A stretch of 64,000 nucleotides of DNA from Petunia secreta (taxonomy: Eukaryota > Streptophyta > Magnoliopsida > Solanales > Solanaceae). A program made the translations under genes and the position numbers. This document shows, in pieces, positions 24,701 to 36,670 of the stretch. The notes beneath the pieces are model-generated. The model did not search any database, was not told where the DNA came from, and saw only the letters and a program-made list of their open reading frames with translations. Where the stretch lies: contig JARKIP010000201.1 in assembly GCA_029990175.1 (NCBI GenBank), positions 806,001 to 870,000 on the forward strand. The letters run 5' to 3'. How positions within the stretch are numbered: the first letter of the stretch is position 1; every line of letters starts with the position of its first letter.

Positions 24701-25617
24701 ATTGTATCATCGACATACGACAAATGATTGATGAAAGGACTCCACTTAGGCATTTGATACCCTTTATACAAATTGTTCTGAAAAGGGGAATTCATACCTC
24801 TAGAAAGAACCTCGGCTGTTAGGACAAAAAGTGAAGGCGAGAGCGGATCACCTTGCTTTAAACTCCGAGACGAGTGGAAGAAACCAGTGGCCTGACCATT
24901 AAAAAGAAACTAGTGGCATGACCACTAAAAAGCACTGAATACCAATTATTGCTCACCAACTTGAAAATCATATCAATAAAGGCGTGGCAAAAACTCATCT
25001 TCATTAAAACTTTTGAGAGAAATAATCATGAGACACGATCATTAGCTTTCATCATGTCCAGCTTAATGACCACATTCGCATCCTTGACCCTTTCATTTAT
25101 ATCATGAACAATTTCCTGAGCCAATAACACATTCTCAATAATACTTTTGCCATTCACAAAACCAGCATGAGTATGTGAAATTAGAGCAGGAAGAATAGGA
25201 GCAAGTCGATCATGAATGACTCTAGAAATCACCTTATTAATGAAATTACTCAAACTAATTGGTCTTAAATCCGAAAAGGTAGCAACATCATTTTTCTTAG
25301 ATAAAAAAAAAAAAAAAACAAATCAGTTTGAGTAATATACTTAGGTAAAAATTTTCCGGAGAAAAAAGCTTTCACTTATAAGGTGAGATCTTCACCAATA
25401 ATATCCCAGCAAACCTGAAAGAATTTACCATTGAAGCCACCCGGACCAGCTGCGCTATCACCATTCAGGTCAAACATTGCCCTCTTAACATCATCTAAAG
25501 AAGGAGCCTTAATTAAATCAATATTCTGCACCTCAAAAACTATGGAAGGAACATGCATAAGAAGATCAAAATTCGTAGGCTCTTCATCCTGCTTAAATTG
25601 TTGTTCATAAAAAGAAG
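21768..25617 (-). mobile_element. L1-type LINE (non-LTR retrotransposon), decayed
   Basis: In minus-strand order the pieces are: reverse transcriptase start (25558-25376, with AAGPGGFNGKFFQVCWDI); fingers and palm (25253-25026, THAGFVNGKSI and VVIKLDMMKA); the YVDD catalytic motif at 24717-24706; the thumb region (24565-24278, RRLQSWKAKMLSFGGRAV); a zinc-binding region (24321-23554); and RNase H (23547-23212). Frames change between pieces. A long 3' untranslated region runs to a 3' end near 21785 (attagccattaatatttgcta followed by an A-rich tail). The 5' side is cut by the LTR element starting at 25618; no ORF1 or endonuclease is present. The copy is dead. Confidence 0.88.
23212..23547 (-). 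pseudogene. LINE ORF2 RNase H domain remnant
   Basis: An open stretch of 111 codons encodes a plant LINE RNase H. GWYKCNTDGACRGNPG carries the first catalytic Asp, VVAEAKAILEARRC the Glu, and VLETDSLLLKNII a further Asp. The three acidic residues are kept even though the rest of the ORF is broken. Plant L1 elements commonly carry this domain at the C-terminus of ORF2. Confidence 0.85.
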
Positions 25618-26908
25618 TGATATTTGGCTATTTTACCTATATTTTGAGGGTAGTTTTACCATGTTATGATTGTACACCTAAGAGTTGTATATGCAAAATT
25701 CTCAATAGTTGATATTAATTGAGTTGTTTGGTGTTGTAGGATTTGAACATGGTGAATTAAGCAAGAAAGTGTTAGTTTTGGAGCTAAAAGTGAAGATGTT
25801 GAAGAGTTCAAGTGACCCGTGTGCCACGCGAGTGATACGGGAAGAAATAGAGTCTTTGCTTAGGAGTTGAATAAAAAAATTCGCGCATTTAGGCCAAATA
25901 CGCGAGCGCCACGCGAGCTGAATTGCCTGAAGAAAATAAGTCCGCGTGGTATGCGGGTGCCACGCGAAGCACAGAGTTATGGGGCGAAATTTTAAGGGCT
26001 TTTTGATACTTTTGCTCAGTTTTCTACCGGGTATAAAAGTTTCTTTTGCCTCCATTATGAATTTTATACTGGAAAAAAGGCAAAAGGAAGACTAGAGCTT
26101 TAGAGACTTCAAGAACAGAGTTTTTCCTAAATTCTTCCTTACTTTTTGTAATTTTATTATTCATGAATTATATTGACATGAGTATCATAAATATGAGTAG
26201 CTACTTCACCTATTCTAGGGTTGATTGAACCGCTCCAATACTTATGTGCTATGAATATTTGTTTTGATGAATGAAATTTGTGAATTCTTCCTATCTAAAT
26301 GTTTATGTTTTGATTGCTATTGATTGGAAGGGCCCCCAATTGATTGTCCCGTTCATCCTTGTGTGTCTATGGATAGATTCATGAGTTAGGGGTTAAACAC
26401 TTAGCAATATTTTAACCTAAAACCAAGGTATTACTTAGATTTTCAATAAGGTGATTTGTGACCATTGACCCTGATTGTGAACTAAACTTGTAGTCGTAAG
26501 TATCTTCATTAATTAATTGGAAATTGGTTAGTGAAAGTTACTACTATTACATTGGAGTGAATAGTTCTATAATTGAAGCAAGTGTTCAATAGGAAGAAAA
26601 TCAAGTTGAATTTGTTAAAAGAATTATTCTAACACATAGGTAGGAGTTGGGTAGATCAATCCTAGTCTTTTAAATCCTTGGTTAATTATTTCTTAATATT
26701 TTTCTACTTACTTTATTGTTAATTAGTTGTTAAATTGAAACCATCATTCAAATACAAACCTTGGGAGTTAATTGGTTAGATAAATTAATTAGAATAACAA
26801 CTAGATTTTGAGTGTTCCCTGTGGGATTCGACCCCGGGACTTTAAGTACCGAGCTATATTTGATGCGACCGCTTAGTCCCTTTTATAGGGCATAGTTGGG
26901 CGTGATCA
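25618..26908 (+). repeat. 5' LTR of the Athila-like Ty3/gypsy element
   Basis: 1291 bp, starting tgatatttggctattttacc and ending cgtgatca. It is matched by the split 3' LTR starting at 36414. A TATA box (tataaaag) lies at 26032-26039. It preserves the uninterrupted versions of both sites later hit by insertions in the 3' LTR: cctaagag near 25677 and gaattcttcctatctaa near 26282. Confidence 0.9.
26032..26039 (+). promoter_or_regulatory. LTR TATA box
   Basis: The sequence tataaaag sits about two thirds through the LTR and is conserved in the 3' LTR at 41894-41901. Its position is consistent with the RNA polymerase II start of the retroelement transcript. This is inference from motif and placement. 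Confidence 0.6.
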
Positions 26909-26912
26909 AATT

Positions 26913-28415
26913 TTGGCGTCGTTTGACCCAGAGATTGACCCAGATATTGAGAGGACATTACACACCTTGAGAAGGGAAAATAATGTTGGCAACACACTTA
27001 GAAAATCAGAAACCAAAGAAATTGAGATGACTGGAGATTTGGCACTTAATGCTTTTGCACAGCCTGTGGCTGGAAACTTGGCTTCTGCTATTTGGCTGCC
27101 GGAATTTGAAGTTGAGAGTTTCTACATCACCCAAACTATAGTCAGTTTGTTGTCCAACGTTGGACTTTTTGCTGGTAAATCTGCTGACGATCCTCAGAAG
27201 CATTCAAAAAAATTCATGAGGGTGTGTGAAACTCAAAAGTATGCTCGAGTTCCGGCTGAGGTCGTGCGATTGATATTATTCCTATTTTCTTTGACGGATG
27301 ATGCTAGTGACTGGTTTGATTCTTTGCCAGTCAATTCTATCACTTCGTGGGATGAGTTGGTGATCAAGTTTATGAAGAAATTTTCCCCACCAAACAAAAC
27401 TGCGAAGTTGGTTAATGAGATACTCATGCTCAGGCAAAACCCGCTAGAGACTTTGCCAGAAACTTGGGAGCGGTTCAAGGGATGCTTGTGAAAGTGTCCC
27501 CATCATGGAATTCCTGATCAGATGTTGGGACAAAGAATTTACATGGGCATGAGTGATCAAATCAACGGCAATTTAGATGCAGCTGCTGGAGGAGCATTCT
27601 TGAGTAAAACATTTACTGAAGCAAAAGCTCTACTCGATACCATGGCTCAAAATTCAGGTTGGCTGACGAGAGATGCATCTGCTGGCTCAGGCCCAAAGGT
27701 TTTGGCTGCTGGAATTGATCATGGGGTTGAAGAGCAATTTTCAAGGCTGCAGACTACGTTGGATGTGGCTTTGAAACAATTTAATGAAAACATGCTGAAA
27801 CCCGTTAACCAAGTGGACACACCCGATCCTGGTAATTTTGCTGACTCTAATTTATTGGGTGATACTGAAGATGCCAATTTTCTGAACTATAGGAAGAGGC
27901 AGTAATACAATCTGCAAGGTCCAGTTAGGCAGGCACAACAGCCAGCTCCATACAACACTGCCAGACAGCAGGGTCAGCCAGTTCCTTACCAGAGATAAGC
28001 AGCTTACAATAATCAGCAACAAATGGTTTTACCTACGCAGCAAGCTAATGACATAGCTGATATTAAGAGTATGGTGGAGTCTATGGTGGGATTACACAAG
28101 AAGTTGCAAGATCAAGTAACAGCCCATGACACTGCTATTAAGGGAACAGAGACTAAGTTGGGACAACTAGCCATTGCTTTAAACAATAGACTTCAGGGTG
28201 CCTTGCCAGGAGATATAGTGGTGAATCCAAAGGATGCAAATACTAATCAATTGATGGCAGTTAGCTTGAGGAATGGTAGAGATTTAGATAAAGAGCAAGA
28301 ACTGGCTCAGGGAGTAGTGCCTAGTGTGCCAATAGTTGACCCTGTGGATGTTCCAGCTAAAGTTGCAGACAAAGATGAAGCTGAAAAAGAGATTACATCT
28401 GGACCTTGTGACTAA
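26913..28415 (+). pseudogene. Athila-like gag, interrupted by nonsense codons
   Basis: Three open pieces (26913-27491, 27522-27905 and 28023-28415) lie in one frame, separated only by stop codons such as TGA at 27489-27491 and TAA at 27903-27905. The first piece matches the retrotransposon gag domain (FLFSLTDDASDWFDSLP, then WDELVIKFMKKFSPPNKTAK). The last piece has coiled-coil and Gln-rich character. The absence of frameshifts here suggests decay mainly by point mutation. Confidence 0.8.
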
Positions 28416-28689
28416 GCCCGCTGAAAAGGTAAATGAAGAGGTAAGTGCAAAGCAATAAGACACCACCAACCCCTTATCCCCAAAGGCTCGTAAAATAGCA
28501 AAAAGAGAGCCAGTACAAGAAATTCATTGATATGCTTAAACAATTACATGTTAACATTCCTTATCTTGAAGCAATTAGAGATGTACCTGCTTATGCTAAA
28601 ATGATGAAAGATCTTTTGTCTAGAAAGTTTGATTTTTAGGATCTAGCTACGTTCACTCTGACTCACACTTGCAGTGCTGTGGTGACTAA

Positions 28690-31340
28690 ACCTGTAGCGT
28701 AAAAGCTGGCAGACCCAGGTAGGTTTACTATACCTTGCACGATTGGTAAGCACACTTTTGCTAGAGCCTTACTTGATTTAGAAGCTAGTATAAATTTGAT
28801 GCCTCTATCTATCTATAATAGCTTGGTATTGGCAGAGTTAGATCCACCTCTATGAGTCTTCAGTTAGATGATAGGAGTGTTAAGAGACCTGCAGGGATTT
28901 TAAATGATGTTTTAGTGCAAGTGGATAAATTTGTGTTCCCTGCAGACTTTGTAATTCTTGATTGTGCAGTTGATGAGGATAACCCTATTATTTTAGGGAG
29001 GTATTTCCTTGCTACGGGGAAGGCTATTATAGATTATGATGCTGGTGAGATGAAGATGAGGTTAAATGATGATGAGGTGACCTTTAGTGTTCAAAAATCC
29101 GTGAGGAGACCTAATGAGTTTGCATATTGTTCCATGGCTAATGTCTTAGAGGTAGATGACTTCGAGGATGATGAGTCTTACTATCCTAACGACCCACTAG
29201 AAGCTTGTATTATGAATATGGACATCCTTGATGGCAAGGAATGGGATGAGACTATATTGGCCTTAGAAGGGCGCGGGTTTTGGCATAGAGAACAACGATT
29301 TGAGCCACTTAATTTGGCTACTAGGATAGCGCCACCCGCAAAGCCATATATAGAGGAGCCCCCTCAGTTGGAGCTCAAACCATTGCCCCGAGCACCTGAA
29401 TATGTTTTCCTGGGACCTAACTCTACTTTGTATGTTATTATCTCATCTAGTTTGTCAGATGTGCAGGTAGAAAGGTTAATGCAGGTTTTGAAGGAGTGCA
29501 AGCAGGCGATTGGATGGACTATTGCTGACATCAAGGGAATAAGCCCAGCTTTTTGCATGCACAAGATTCTGTTGGAGGTGGGTGCTAAACTGTCAATAGA
29601 GCATCAAAGAAGGCTAGTCTCAAACATGAAAGAGGTAGTCAAGAAAGAAATAATAAAGTGGCTGGATGCAGGTATTATCTTTGCAATTTCTGATAGTCAA
29701 TGGGTAAGTCCAGTCCAGTGCGTGCCGAAGAAAGGTGGGATGACTGTGGTTAAAAATGAGAATAATGATCTAATCCCCACTAGAACTGTAACTGGCTGGC
29801 GAATTTGTATGGACTATAGAAAGTTGAATAAAGCCACTAGGAAAGATCTCTTCCCCTTCCCTTTATTGATCAGATGCTTGACATATTTGCAGAAAGGTCC
29901 CATTTTTGTTTCTTAGATGGTTATTCAGGGTATAATCAGATTCATATTGCCCTGAGGCCCAAGAGAAAACTACCTTCACATGTCCCTATGACGCCTTTTC
30001 TTTTCGAAGGATGCCTTTTGGTTTATGTAATGCGCCTGCCACCTTTCAAAGATATATGATGGCTATCTTTACGGACATGGTGAAGGATATTATGGAAGTA
30101 TTTATGGATGACTTCTCTGTGGTAGGTAACTCTTTTGATGATGTCTGATTGATTTAGAGAGAGTGTTGAAAAGGTGTATTGAAACTAACCTTGTGCTGAA
30201 TTGGGAGAAGTGCCACTTTATGGTGCAAGAGGGGATAGTCTTAGGACACCAAGTGTCAAGTAGGGGGATTGAGGTTGACAAAGCCAAAGTAGATGTGATT
30301 AAGGATTTGCCTGAGCCGCCTTCAGTGAGGGCAATTCGTAGCTTTTTAGGTCATGTTAGTTTCTATAGGAGGTTCATTAAGGACTTCTCTAAGATCTCTC
30401 ATCCCTTATGTAAATTGCTTGAAAAGGACCACCCCTTTTGTTTTTTTGATGAGTGCAACTTTCAAGGAGCTAAAGGAGAGGTTGGTGTTAGCACCAATCA
30501 TTGTAGCACTTAATTGGGAGGAGCCATTTGAGCTGATGTGTGACACAAGTGACTATGCTATGGGTGCAGTGCTTGGGCAAATGAAGGATAAAATAATGCA
30601 CCCACTCTACTATGCTAGTCGCACACTGAATGGAGCACAATTGAATTGCACCACTACTGAGAAGGAGATGCTAGCTGTAGTATTCGCCTTTGACAAGTTT
30701 CGTTCCTACTTACTTGGTTCAAAGGTGGTGGTGTACACAGACCATGGTGCAATTCGGTATCTAGTTGAGAAAAAAGGACTCCAAGCCCAGTTTGATACGG
30801 TGGGTGTTGTTATTACAAGAGTTCGATTTAGAGATCCGTGATCATAAAGGTACTGAGAACCAGGTTACAGACCATCTTTCTAGACTTGAAGGAGCTGAGA
30901 AGCGAGTTGAGAAAGGTGAGATTTGGGAAAATTTTCCGGATGAGCAGTCATTGGCTACTACACTAGAAGAAATTCCATGGTATGCTGATATTGCAAACTA
31001 TCTGGTTAGCGAAATAATTCCTCACGATTTTGACTCTGCAAAAAAGAAAAGGTTTTTTTATGAATGTAGATCTTATTTTTGGGATGAACCTTATTTGTTT
31101 AAGATATGTATTGATAACATGATCCGGAGATGTGTCCTCGAGGTAGAACAATCCTCTATTTTGCAGGCATGTCATTCTTCACCTTATGGTGGATATTTTG
31201 GAGGGGCCCGGATAGCTGCTAAGGTGTTGGAAGCAGGCTTCTTTGGCCTACATTGTTCAAGGATGCTAACATTTGGGCCCGGGCTTGTGAAGAGTGCCAA
31301 AGGACCGACAATATCTCTCGTCGTCATGAGATGCCTATGA
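28690..31340 (+). pseudogene. Athila-like pol: protease, RT, RNase H and integrase start
   Basis: The protease is visible near 28760-28800, with ALLDLEASINLMPLS, where the usual Gly after DL is Glu. Reverse transcriptase follows in 28852-29916 (VPKKGGMTVV, GWRICMDYRKLN) and, after a frameshift, near 29900-30150 with FLDGYSGYNQI and FMDDFSVVGNS holding the catalytic Asp pair. RNase H is 30353-30841 (FELMCDTSDYAMGAVLGQ, then TTEKEMLAVVFAFDKFRSYL and VYTDH). The integrase zinc-binding (HHCC) region lies near 31160-31310 but is damaged. Several frameshifts and stops make it non-functional. Confidence 0.85.
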
Positions 31341-31885
31341 AACCAATCTTGGAGGTTGAGGTATTTGATGTGTGACACATTATGGGCTTATAGGACTGCT
31401 TACAAGACACCTATAGGGATGACACCTAACAAGATGGTGTTCGGGAAGGCATGTCACTTGCCTATAGAATTAGAGCATAGAGCTTTGTGGGCTCTTAGGA
31501 GGGTAAATTTGAATTATGACTCTGCAGCTTCTGGCAGGATCAACGAGCTGGTCGAACTTGAGGAAAGACGCTTTAACGCTTATGAGAGTTCGAGACTATA
31601 CAGGAGAGGATGAAAGACTTGCATGACAAGAGGATAATATATAGGAGCTTTGAGCCGGGTGAACAGGTATTGCTTTATAATTCTAGACTTCGTTTGTTCC
31701 CTGGAAAGCTTAAGTTGAGGTGGTCTGGACCATTTAAAGTTGTGCAAGTGGCACCTCATGGAGCTGTGGAAGTAGAGACCGAGGATAGTTCAAGACGATT
31801 TAAGGTAAATGGGCAAAGGTTGAAAAGTTACTATAGAATAGAAGAAGAGGTCAAGGTGATCTCTGTCTGGTACTTTTACGAGTGA
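31341..31885 (+). pseudogene. Integrase C-terminal remnant of the Athila-like element
   Basis: The frame 31356-31613 encodes LWAYRTAYKTPIGMTPNKMVFGK, the stretch that normally follows the catalytic core. 31610-31885 encodes the end of pol (GPFKVVQVAPHGAVEVE). Just upstream, the sequence encoding LEVEVFDV (about 31348-31371) should open into the DDE core. Instead it jumps directly to the post-core segment, so most of the core, including its first two Asp residues, is deleted. Confidence 0.75.
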
Positions 31886-31899
31886 TTGAATCTTGCATA

Positions 31900-32056
31900 A
31901 TATCGTGTCACGACTATAAATAAGGCGCTTCTCGGGAGGAAACCCGTGTTTGTAATTGTAAACAAAATAAAAATAAAAATAAAAAAATAAAAAAATACAA
32001 AAAGAGTCGTGCCACGACATTAAATAAGGCGCTGCGTGGGAGGCAACCCACGATTT
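31900..32056 (+). repeat. Duplicated Athila 3' motif
   Basis: Two diverged copies of a motif of the form cacgac..taaataaggcgct..gtgggaggcaaccca lie about 100 bp apart (31907-31955 and 32010-32054), separated by an A-rich run. I know the gggaggcaaccc block as recurrent after pol in Athila-type elements; its role is unknown. Confidence 0.6.
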
Positions 32057-33499
32057 TAGTTAGTATTTATTGTTTTACTGATTTTTATTTTAATTGTAGG
32101 GTATTAATATTTGATCAACTTTTATAGGATTAATTGACAGTTGCAGAGTTCGTGGAACATGCGAAGGAGAATCAAGATGAGCAAGCTGAAAATGGCATGA
32201 AACGAGGTGAGAAGTTGTGAAGAGCTCATGGCACGCTAGTACCACATGTGATATTTGGCCTGAGGAGCATTTAAGTCTCGTGCCACGAGACTATCACGAG
32301 AAATTTTTGTGGGTGAGCTAAAAAAATACAGCGCATGGAGGCTCACAAACTCTAGTACCACGCGGATTTTAAAAGGTCAGGTAAGTAATTTTAATTTTTA
32401 AAAAAATAAAGAAAACCAAACAAAATATAATAAAACTTAATAGAGAAACACGTGACCTTCAGATGCCCATTCCCCTTCCCCATATCATTAGTACGTAGCA
32501 TCATCTAGTGTAAGCTTTCCCCCATCTCCCAAAAAGCCTTCAACCCATCGCTACCCACCACCGGAGAAGTTGCCACCGCAGCACCACCACATCACCGACG
32601 TTCAAGTATGTGCCTCCTCTCTCTTCTTTTCTTTTCTCTTTCTCTCATTATCTCTCCCTCACTTCTACAACCTGTTCCCGTCACCCCCACAGCCGTTCCA
32701 GTCAACCCCACCCCCGTTCTCGTCATCCCATCCCCCGTTCTCGTACCCCCCTGTAGCACAACCCCAACCCTATTCCCATCACCCCCACCCCGTTCCCAGT
32801 CATCCCCCCTTAAAACCGTCACCTCTGATCCTCCATCACTTCCGTCCACTATTTCCAGTAACTCCGCCCTCTAAAACCCCCACCTCTGTTATCGTAATAT
32901 TCTGTGCGTATTGATACAAACTCTAGTTGGTGTTATATTGCGGAATATATACTGGGTGTCGCATTGCTGTGAGGTATTGCTAATGGGTTTTGATTGTGTG
33001 ATTGTTGTTGAGGTTGTTAACAAATGAGGGTATTTAGACTGTCACATTGTTGGATATACTGTTTGCTGGACACTATGATTTAAATTGCTATTTGGTTTGC
33101 TGCAGGAACGAGCAGGTATATATGTGACTCAAAGTTAGTGTTTAGACTGTTTGTAAGTTTTTTTTTTTTTTGTGGTGAATTATGAGGCATTGAAGGGGTT
33201 GGTTTATTTTGTATAATCTGATGCTTTTATTGGTATAAAATTGTTAGGTACCCCATTGATACTTTGAATCAAGGCGGGGAAGTCTGATTACCCGTCCACT
33301 TTGTGTGTTATTGGAATGATTTTTGAAGTGTCACTTGTTATGTACGTGAAGTTGTGCAAGTCGTTAGTTGATTCAAAGGCTCTTTGTCACAGTGTTTCAT
33401 GTTCTGCATTACTCTTTGTGTGTCGCTAAGCTAAATTTTTGAATTTTTGGCCTATTCTGTTTTATTACTCGGTTGTTTTCTCTTTGATTGTAGGAGTCC
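32057..33499. other. Athila-like 3' region, non-coding leader with a C/T-rich block
   Basis: No gene recognised. 32520-32900 is strongly pyrimidine-rich on the plus strand (tctct and ccccac runs). That explains open frames rich in Pro and Ser on the plus strand and Gly and Arg on the minus. This sits where Athila elements have a spliced leader for the third ORF, so a leader role is possible but unproven. Confidence 0.45.
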
Positions 33500-34640
33500 A
33501 AATGACGTGTCAGAAAGAATACTGGGCGGGAGAAGGAAAATAATTCGGAGCAACAACTTGCAGCCAAGCGGCGAAAGACAGTTTCTCACACTGTTTGGCG
33601 TAATGATCGAGCCCAAGAAGATTACAAAGAGATTTGTGGTAAGACGTTCCTGAGTGAATCACATATTGACACTGAGATGTGTAGGAGAAAGTTTCCAGAT
33701 GTGTTGGAGGAAATTTAGAGGAGACAGTGGGATGTGTTGCTAACTGGGTTTGGCAAAGCCAACATATCTTAGGTTCGTGAGCTGCTGGCAAATTAGAGAA
33801 TGGATGTTGATAGTGTGGTAAATATTCGTGGCAAAATGGTTGACATATCTCCTGACAAGCTGAATCAGTTCCTAGAGCTACCACAGGTTAATAGAGCTGC
33901 ACTTCAGGCTATTGAGAATGCACCAGATATTGATGATATCAGACGTGTGATATGTGATGATAATCCGAAGGCAGAGTGGAAGGCGAATTCAGGGTCTACC
34001 CACAACACCTTAGCTTTCCAATATTTCTCTAAGAAAGTGAGAGTGTATCTGAGATTTGTTTGCTTGCGTTTGATTCCCTGTGAGCACATGACAGACATAC
34101 GGTTTGAGAGGGTTATTGCCATCTATACGTTGATGAAAAATATTGATATTAATGGGCTATGTGATGTTTCGAGAGTTGCAGCGCATTCGAGAAAATATAC
34201 AGTGGTGCTTGTTCTTTCCTAACACTTTGACCAAATATATGCGGTCATTGAAGGTAGTGGTTGATGATGGAGATGAAAAGGAGCAAGAAACTCCAAAGAG
34301 AGTCGATATCACATGTCAAGAGCCCGGATGAATATAGAGTGGAGAAGTTATCTTATGAGCGACGCTTGGATAGACTTGAGTGGATGCTACTTCGCCATTG
34401 GCGTGCCACAGAGCTTGATATGAAGATGAAGGGTGTGGATCTCACTCCTCTTATGACTGAGTTGCCCTATACTACTAATGAGCGCTTGATAGTTGGCTTT
34501 CCGCCTGAGGTTGAGCTACCTGTTGTTTCTACTATGGCTGCACCATCCCAGGTAGTTTCTACTCCTTCTTTTTCTACCCCTGTGGATGCTCCGAGAGCTG
34601 CTGACACCTCTACTGTGGGCCTGCTGATACTGCAGTAGCT
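33500..34640 (+). pseudogene. Athila third ORF (env-position), degenerate
   Basis: The best piece is 33800-34222, with VRGK-like VNIRGKMVDISPDKLNQFLELP followed by SKKVRVYLRFVCLRLIPCEH and a FERVIAIYTLM segment. This resembles the plant transposon protein domain often found in the env-position ORF of Athila elements. Further pieces at 34261-34638 are in another frame and end in a Thr/Ser/Pro-rich tail. No signal peptide or membrane segment is visible. There are frameshifts and stops on both sides. Confidence 0.6.
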
Positions 34641-35683
34641 GTTGTGACTACTTCTGATGTTGTTCCTGGTGCACGTCCTGATGCGAGCGCCAGCTGTTCG
34701 ACTACTACTGCTTGACAGGGAGTACCACCACCCTACTAAATATGTTTTTTTGTTATAGTGCAGTGAGGACATTGTCTACTCTTAAGTGTGGGGTGGGAGT
34801 TTATTGTGTGGTACTAGTTTATTTTAGGATGTTTTCATACTTTCTTGTCACTTGACAGTTTTTGATTTATTTCTTACTTTCTAATTTTTATTGGGTCTGT
34901 AATATCCTATATATTCATGGCCTGTAATAGAATAGTATTATAAATATTTAGTAGTTCATTAATATTAAAGTTAATTTTTAGCTTAGTTATTTCTTAGTAT
35001 ATCAATAATCTCTTTGGGTTTTCTTAGCCTTGGTTCTTTCCCATTGAGTTATTTATGCTGAACCAGGTAGTTTGTAGGTTAGATAATAAAAAAAACAACA
35101 ACAAAAAAAGAACATAAAAAAATGTCTAAGAGCTCAGAAGGAGGAAAATTGGAGAGTAGGCAGAAAAAGAGAGAAGTGAGGAATTTGGAATGCAACACGT
35201 AGCTAGAACTACCTACATATTTTTGAACTTGCTTTTTGAGTTCATAGTGAGGTAGTGTGAGGTGAAACTGAATTGATCTTTGAGTTCCATGGGTGTAGTG
35301 AGTTTATTTGTATACTTCTCATTGTTTCATGTTAAGTCTAGAACTTGCCCTGCTTGTTGTTTGAGGCGAAATCCTAGGTAGTCTTGATCTTAAGAATGAA
35401 AGTAGGCCTTCTTTGGCCCGCCAGCTCCCAAATTAGCCTACCTAATGAATATATTATGTTGAGTCCCCAATTTGAACCTATTGACCTTTTCTTTGGCAAC
35501 CTGAATTACAAGCCCTATCCATTTTTCTATTTACCTCTCTTGTTACCCATCTTCTCCTTAACTACTTTAGGTCGTGTGTCTGGAAAGATTGTGGGTTATT
35601 AATAAGAGTTGTTGTATACTTGGGAAGAAAGTTGTGAAAGAATGAAGGAATAAAATACTTGATATCCTCTTCGTATAGAAAAA

Positions 35684-35725
<42 letters not shown>

Positions 35726-36413
35726 AGAGAGAAATAAAGGATGGAGGCAATGTTCCTATGCTTGGTTAAGGGTGATAAAAGCCTCGAGTATGAACACGCC
35801 AAAGGCATCCTAGTGAGGTTGATTTGTCTCATTGAACTCTAAGGTCCCTAATCATCCAAGTGTTGTGAAAATCATTAAAAAAATAATAAGAGATTGAGTT
35901 GATGAATAAACGAGGAGATATGAAAAATTAGTAGTAAGTGATGTTTAAAGTATTGAGGGGAAGAATTAGTCACTATATACCCAAAAGTGTACCACACCTT
36001 ACCCCAAGCCAACATTACAAGCTATGAAAAAGCCCTACTTGACTTTTGATTGAGACTTCTACATTATTGGATAACGACAAAATGGGCAAGCCTATGGTAC
36101 TTTTCTGTGGGACATGAGAAATTTCTTTCTAAGTGTGAGAGTATTTGGTATTTGATATACCGCAATTTCACTTGAAATCATATGTTGTGTGTTTGGTGGC
36201 ATCTTCTTTCTGTGAGGTGCATTGGAACTTGAGTGGTCTATATGTTTCTACTTTCAATACTTGACTATGACCAAAAGAAAGAGTTTTTGAATTTTATGGG
36301 TGAGTTTTTCTAAGTTGTTGTCACGAGTCCTTATCTAATTTTAATGTCTTGCCCGCTTTCTGTGTATTCTTCTTCTTTGCTCGAGGACGAGCAAAAGTCT
36401 AAGTGTGGGGTTG
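34641..36413. other. Athila-like 3' untranslated region
   Basis: No coding sequence recognised. A pure A run of about 36 bases followed by gagagaga lies near 35687-35732. A first taagtgtggggt stretch lies at 34784-34795. The true polypurine tract with the same core lies at 36400-36412, next to the 3' LTR. A ctcgaggacgagc stretch precedes it. Confidence 0.5.
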
Positions 36414-36480
36414 TGATATTTGGCTATTTTACCTATATTTTGAGGGTAGGTTTACCATGTTATGATAGTATACCTAAGAT
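36414..36480 (+). repeat. Athila-like 3' LTR, segment 1
   Basis: The first 67 bp of the 3' LTR, matching 25618 onward. It ends in cctaagat (36473-36480), the left copy of the hAT target-site duplication. Confidence 0.9.
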
Positions 36481-36499
36481 TAGGGGTGGGCATAAAGTC

Positions 36500-36670
36500 C
36501 GAAATACCGAATTCCGTATTCCGTACCGAACCGAATTAATTCAGAATTTCGGAATCGGTATTTCGGTATTCGGTACAGAATTCGGTATGAAATTTCGGTA
36601 TTTCGGAATTTCGGTTCGGAATATGGTAAAAGGTCTTGGAACTTCAGAATTCAGAATTCCGAAATTCCGA
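36500..36670. promoter_or_regulatory. Left subterminal repeats of the hAT element
   Basis: Many copies of attcggtat, tttcggtat and aattccgaa in both orientations. Clustered short repeats next to hAT ends are transposase-binding sites in studied family members; here the role is inferred. The matching right cluster is at 41375-41530. Confidence 0.6.

Larger units (their letters stand above)
26909..36413 (+). mobile_element. Athila-like Ty3/gypsy internal region
   Basis: It holds gag, protease, reverse transcriptase, RNase H and a partial integrase, then a 4.5 kb 3' region typical of Athila elements with an env-position ORF remnant. The LTR is followed by ttttggcgtcgttt, which resembles a degraded tRNA-Asp-type primer site. 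The internal end has a purine-rich stretch (aagtgtggggt) before the 3' LTR at 36414. The order gag-PR-RT-RH-INT is that of Ty3/gypsy. The RT segment PTRTVTGWRICMDYRKLNKA is characteristic of the Athila branch. Confidence 0.88.

Noticed and set aside
32570..32914. Pro/Ser-rich frame that could suggest a cell-wall protein
   Set aside because: It is a C/T-rich low-complexity block inside the 3' region of the Athila-like element, open in several frames at once, without a signal peptide or regular motif.
33500..34640. A functional viral-type envelope gene in the Athila-like element
   Set aside because: No signal peptide, membrane segment or cleavage site is visible, and the frame is broken. Only the position matches an env-like ORF.
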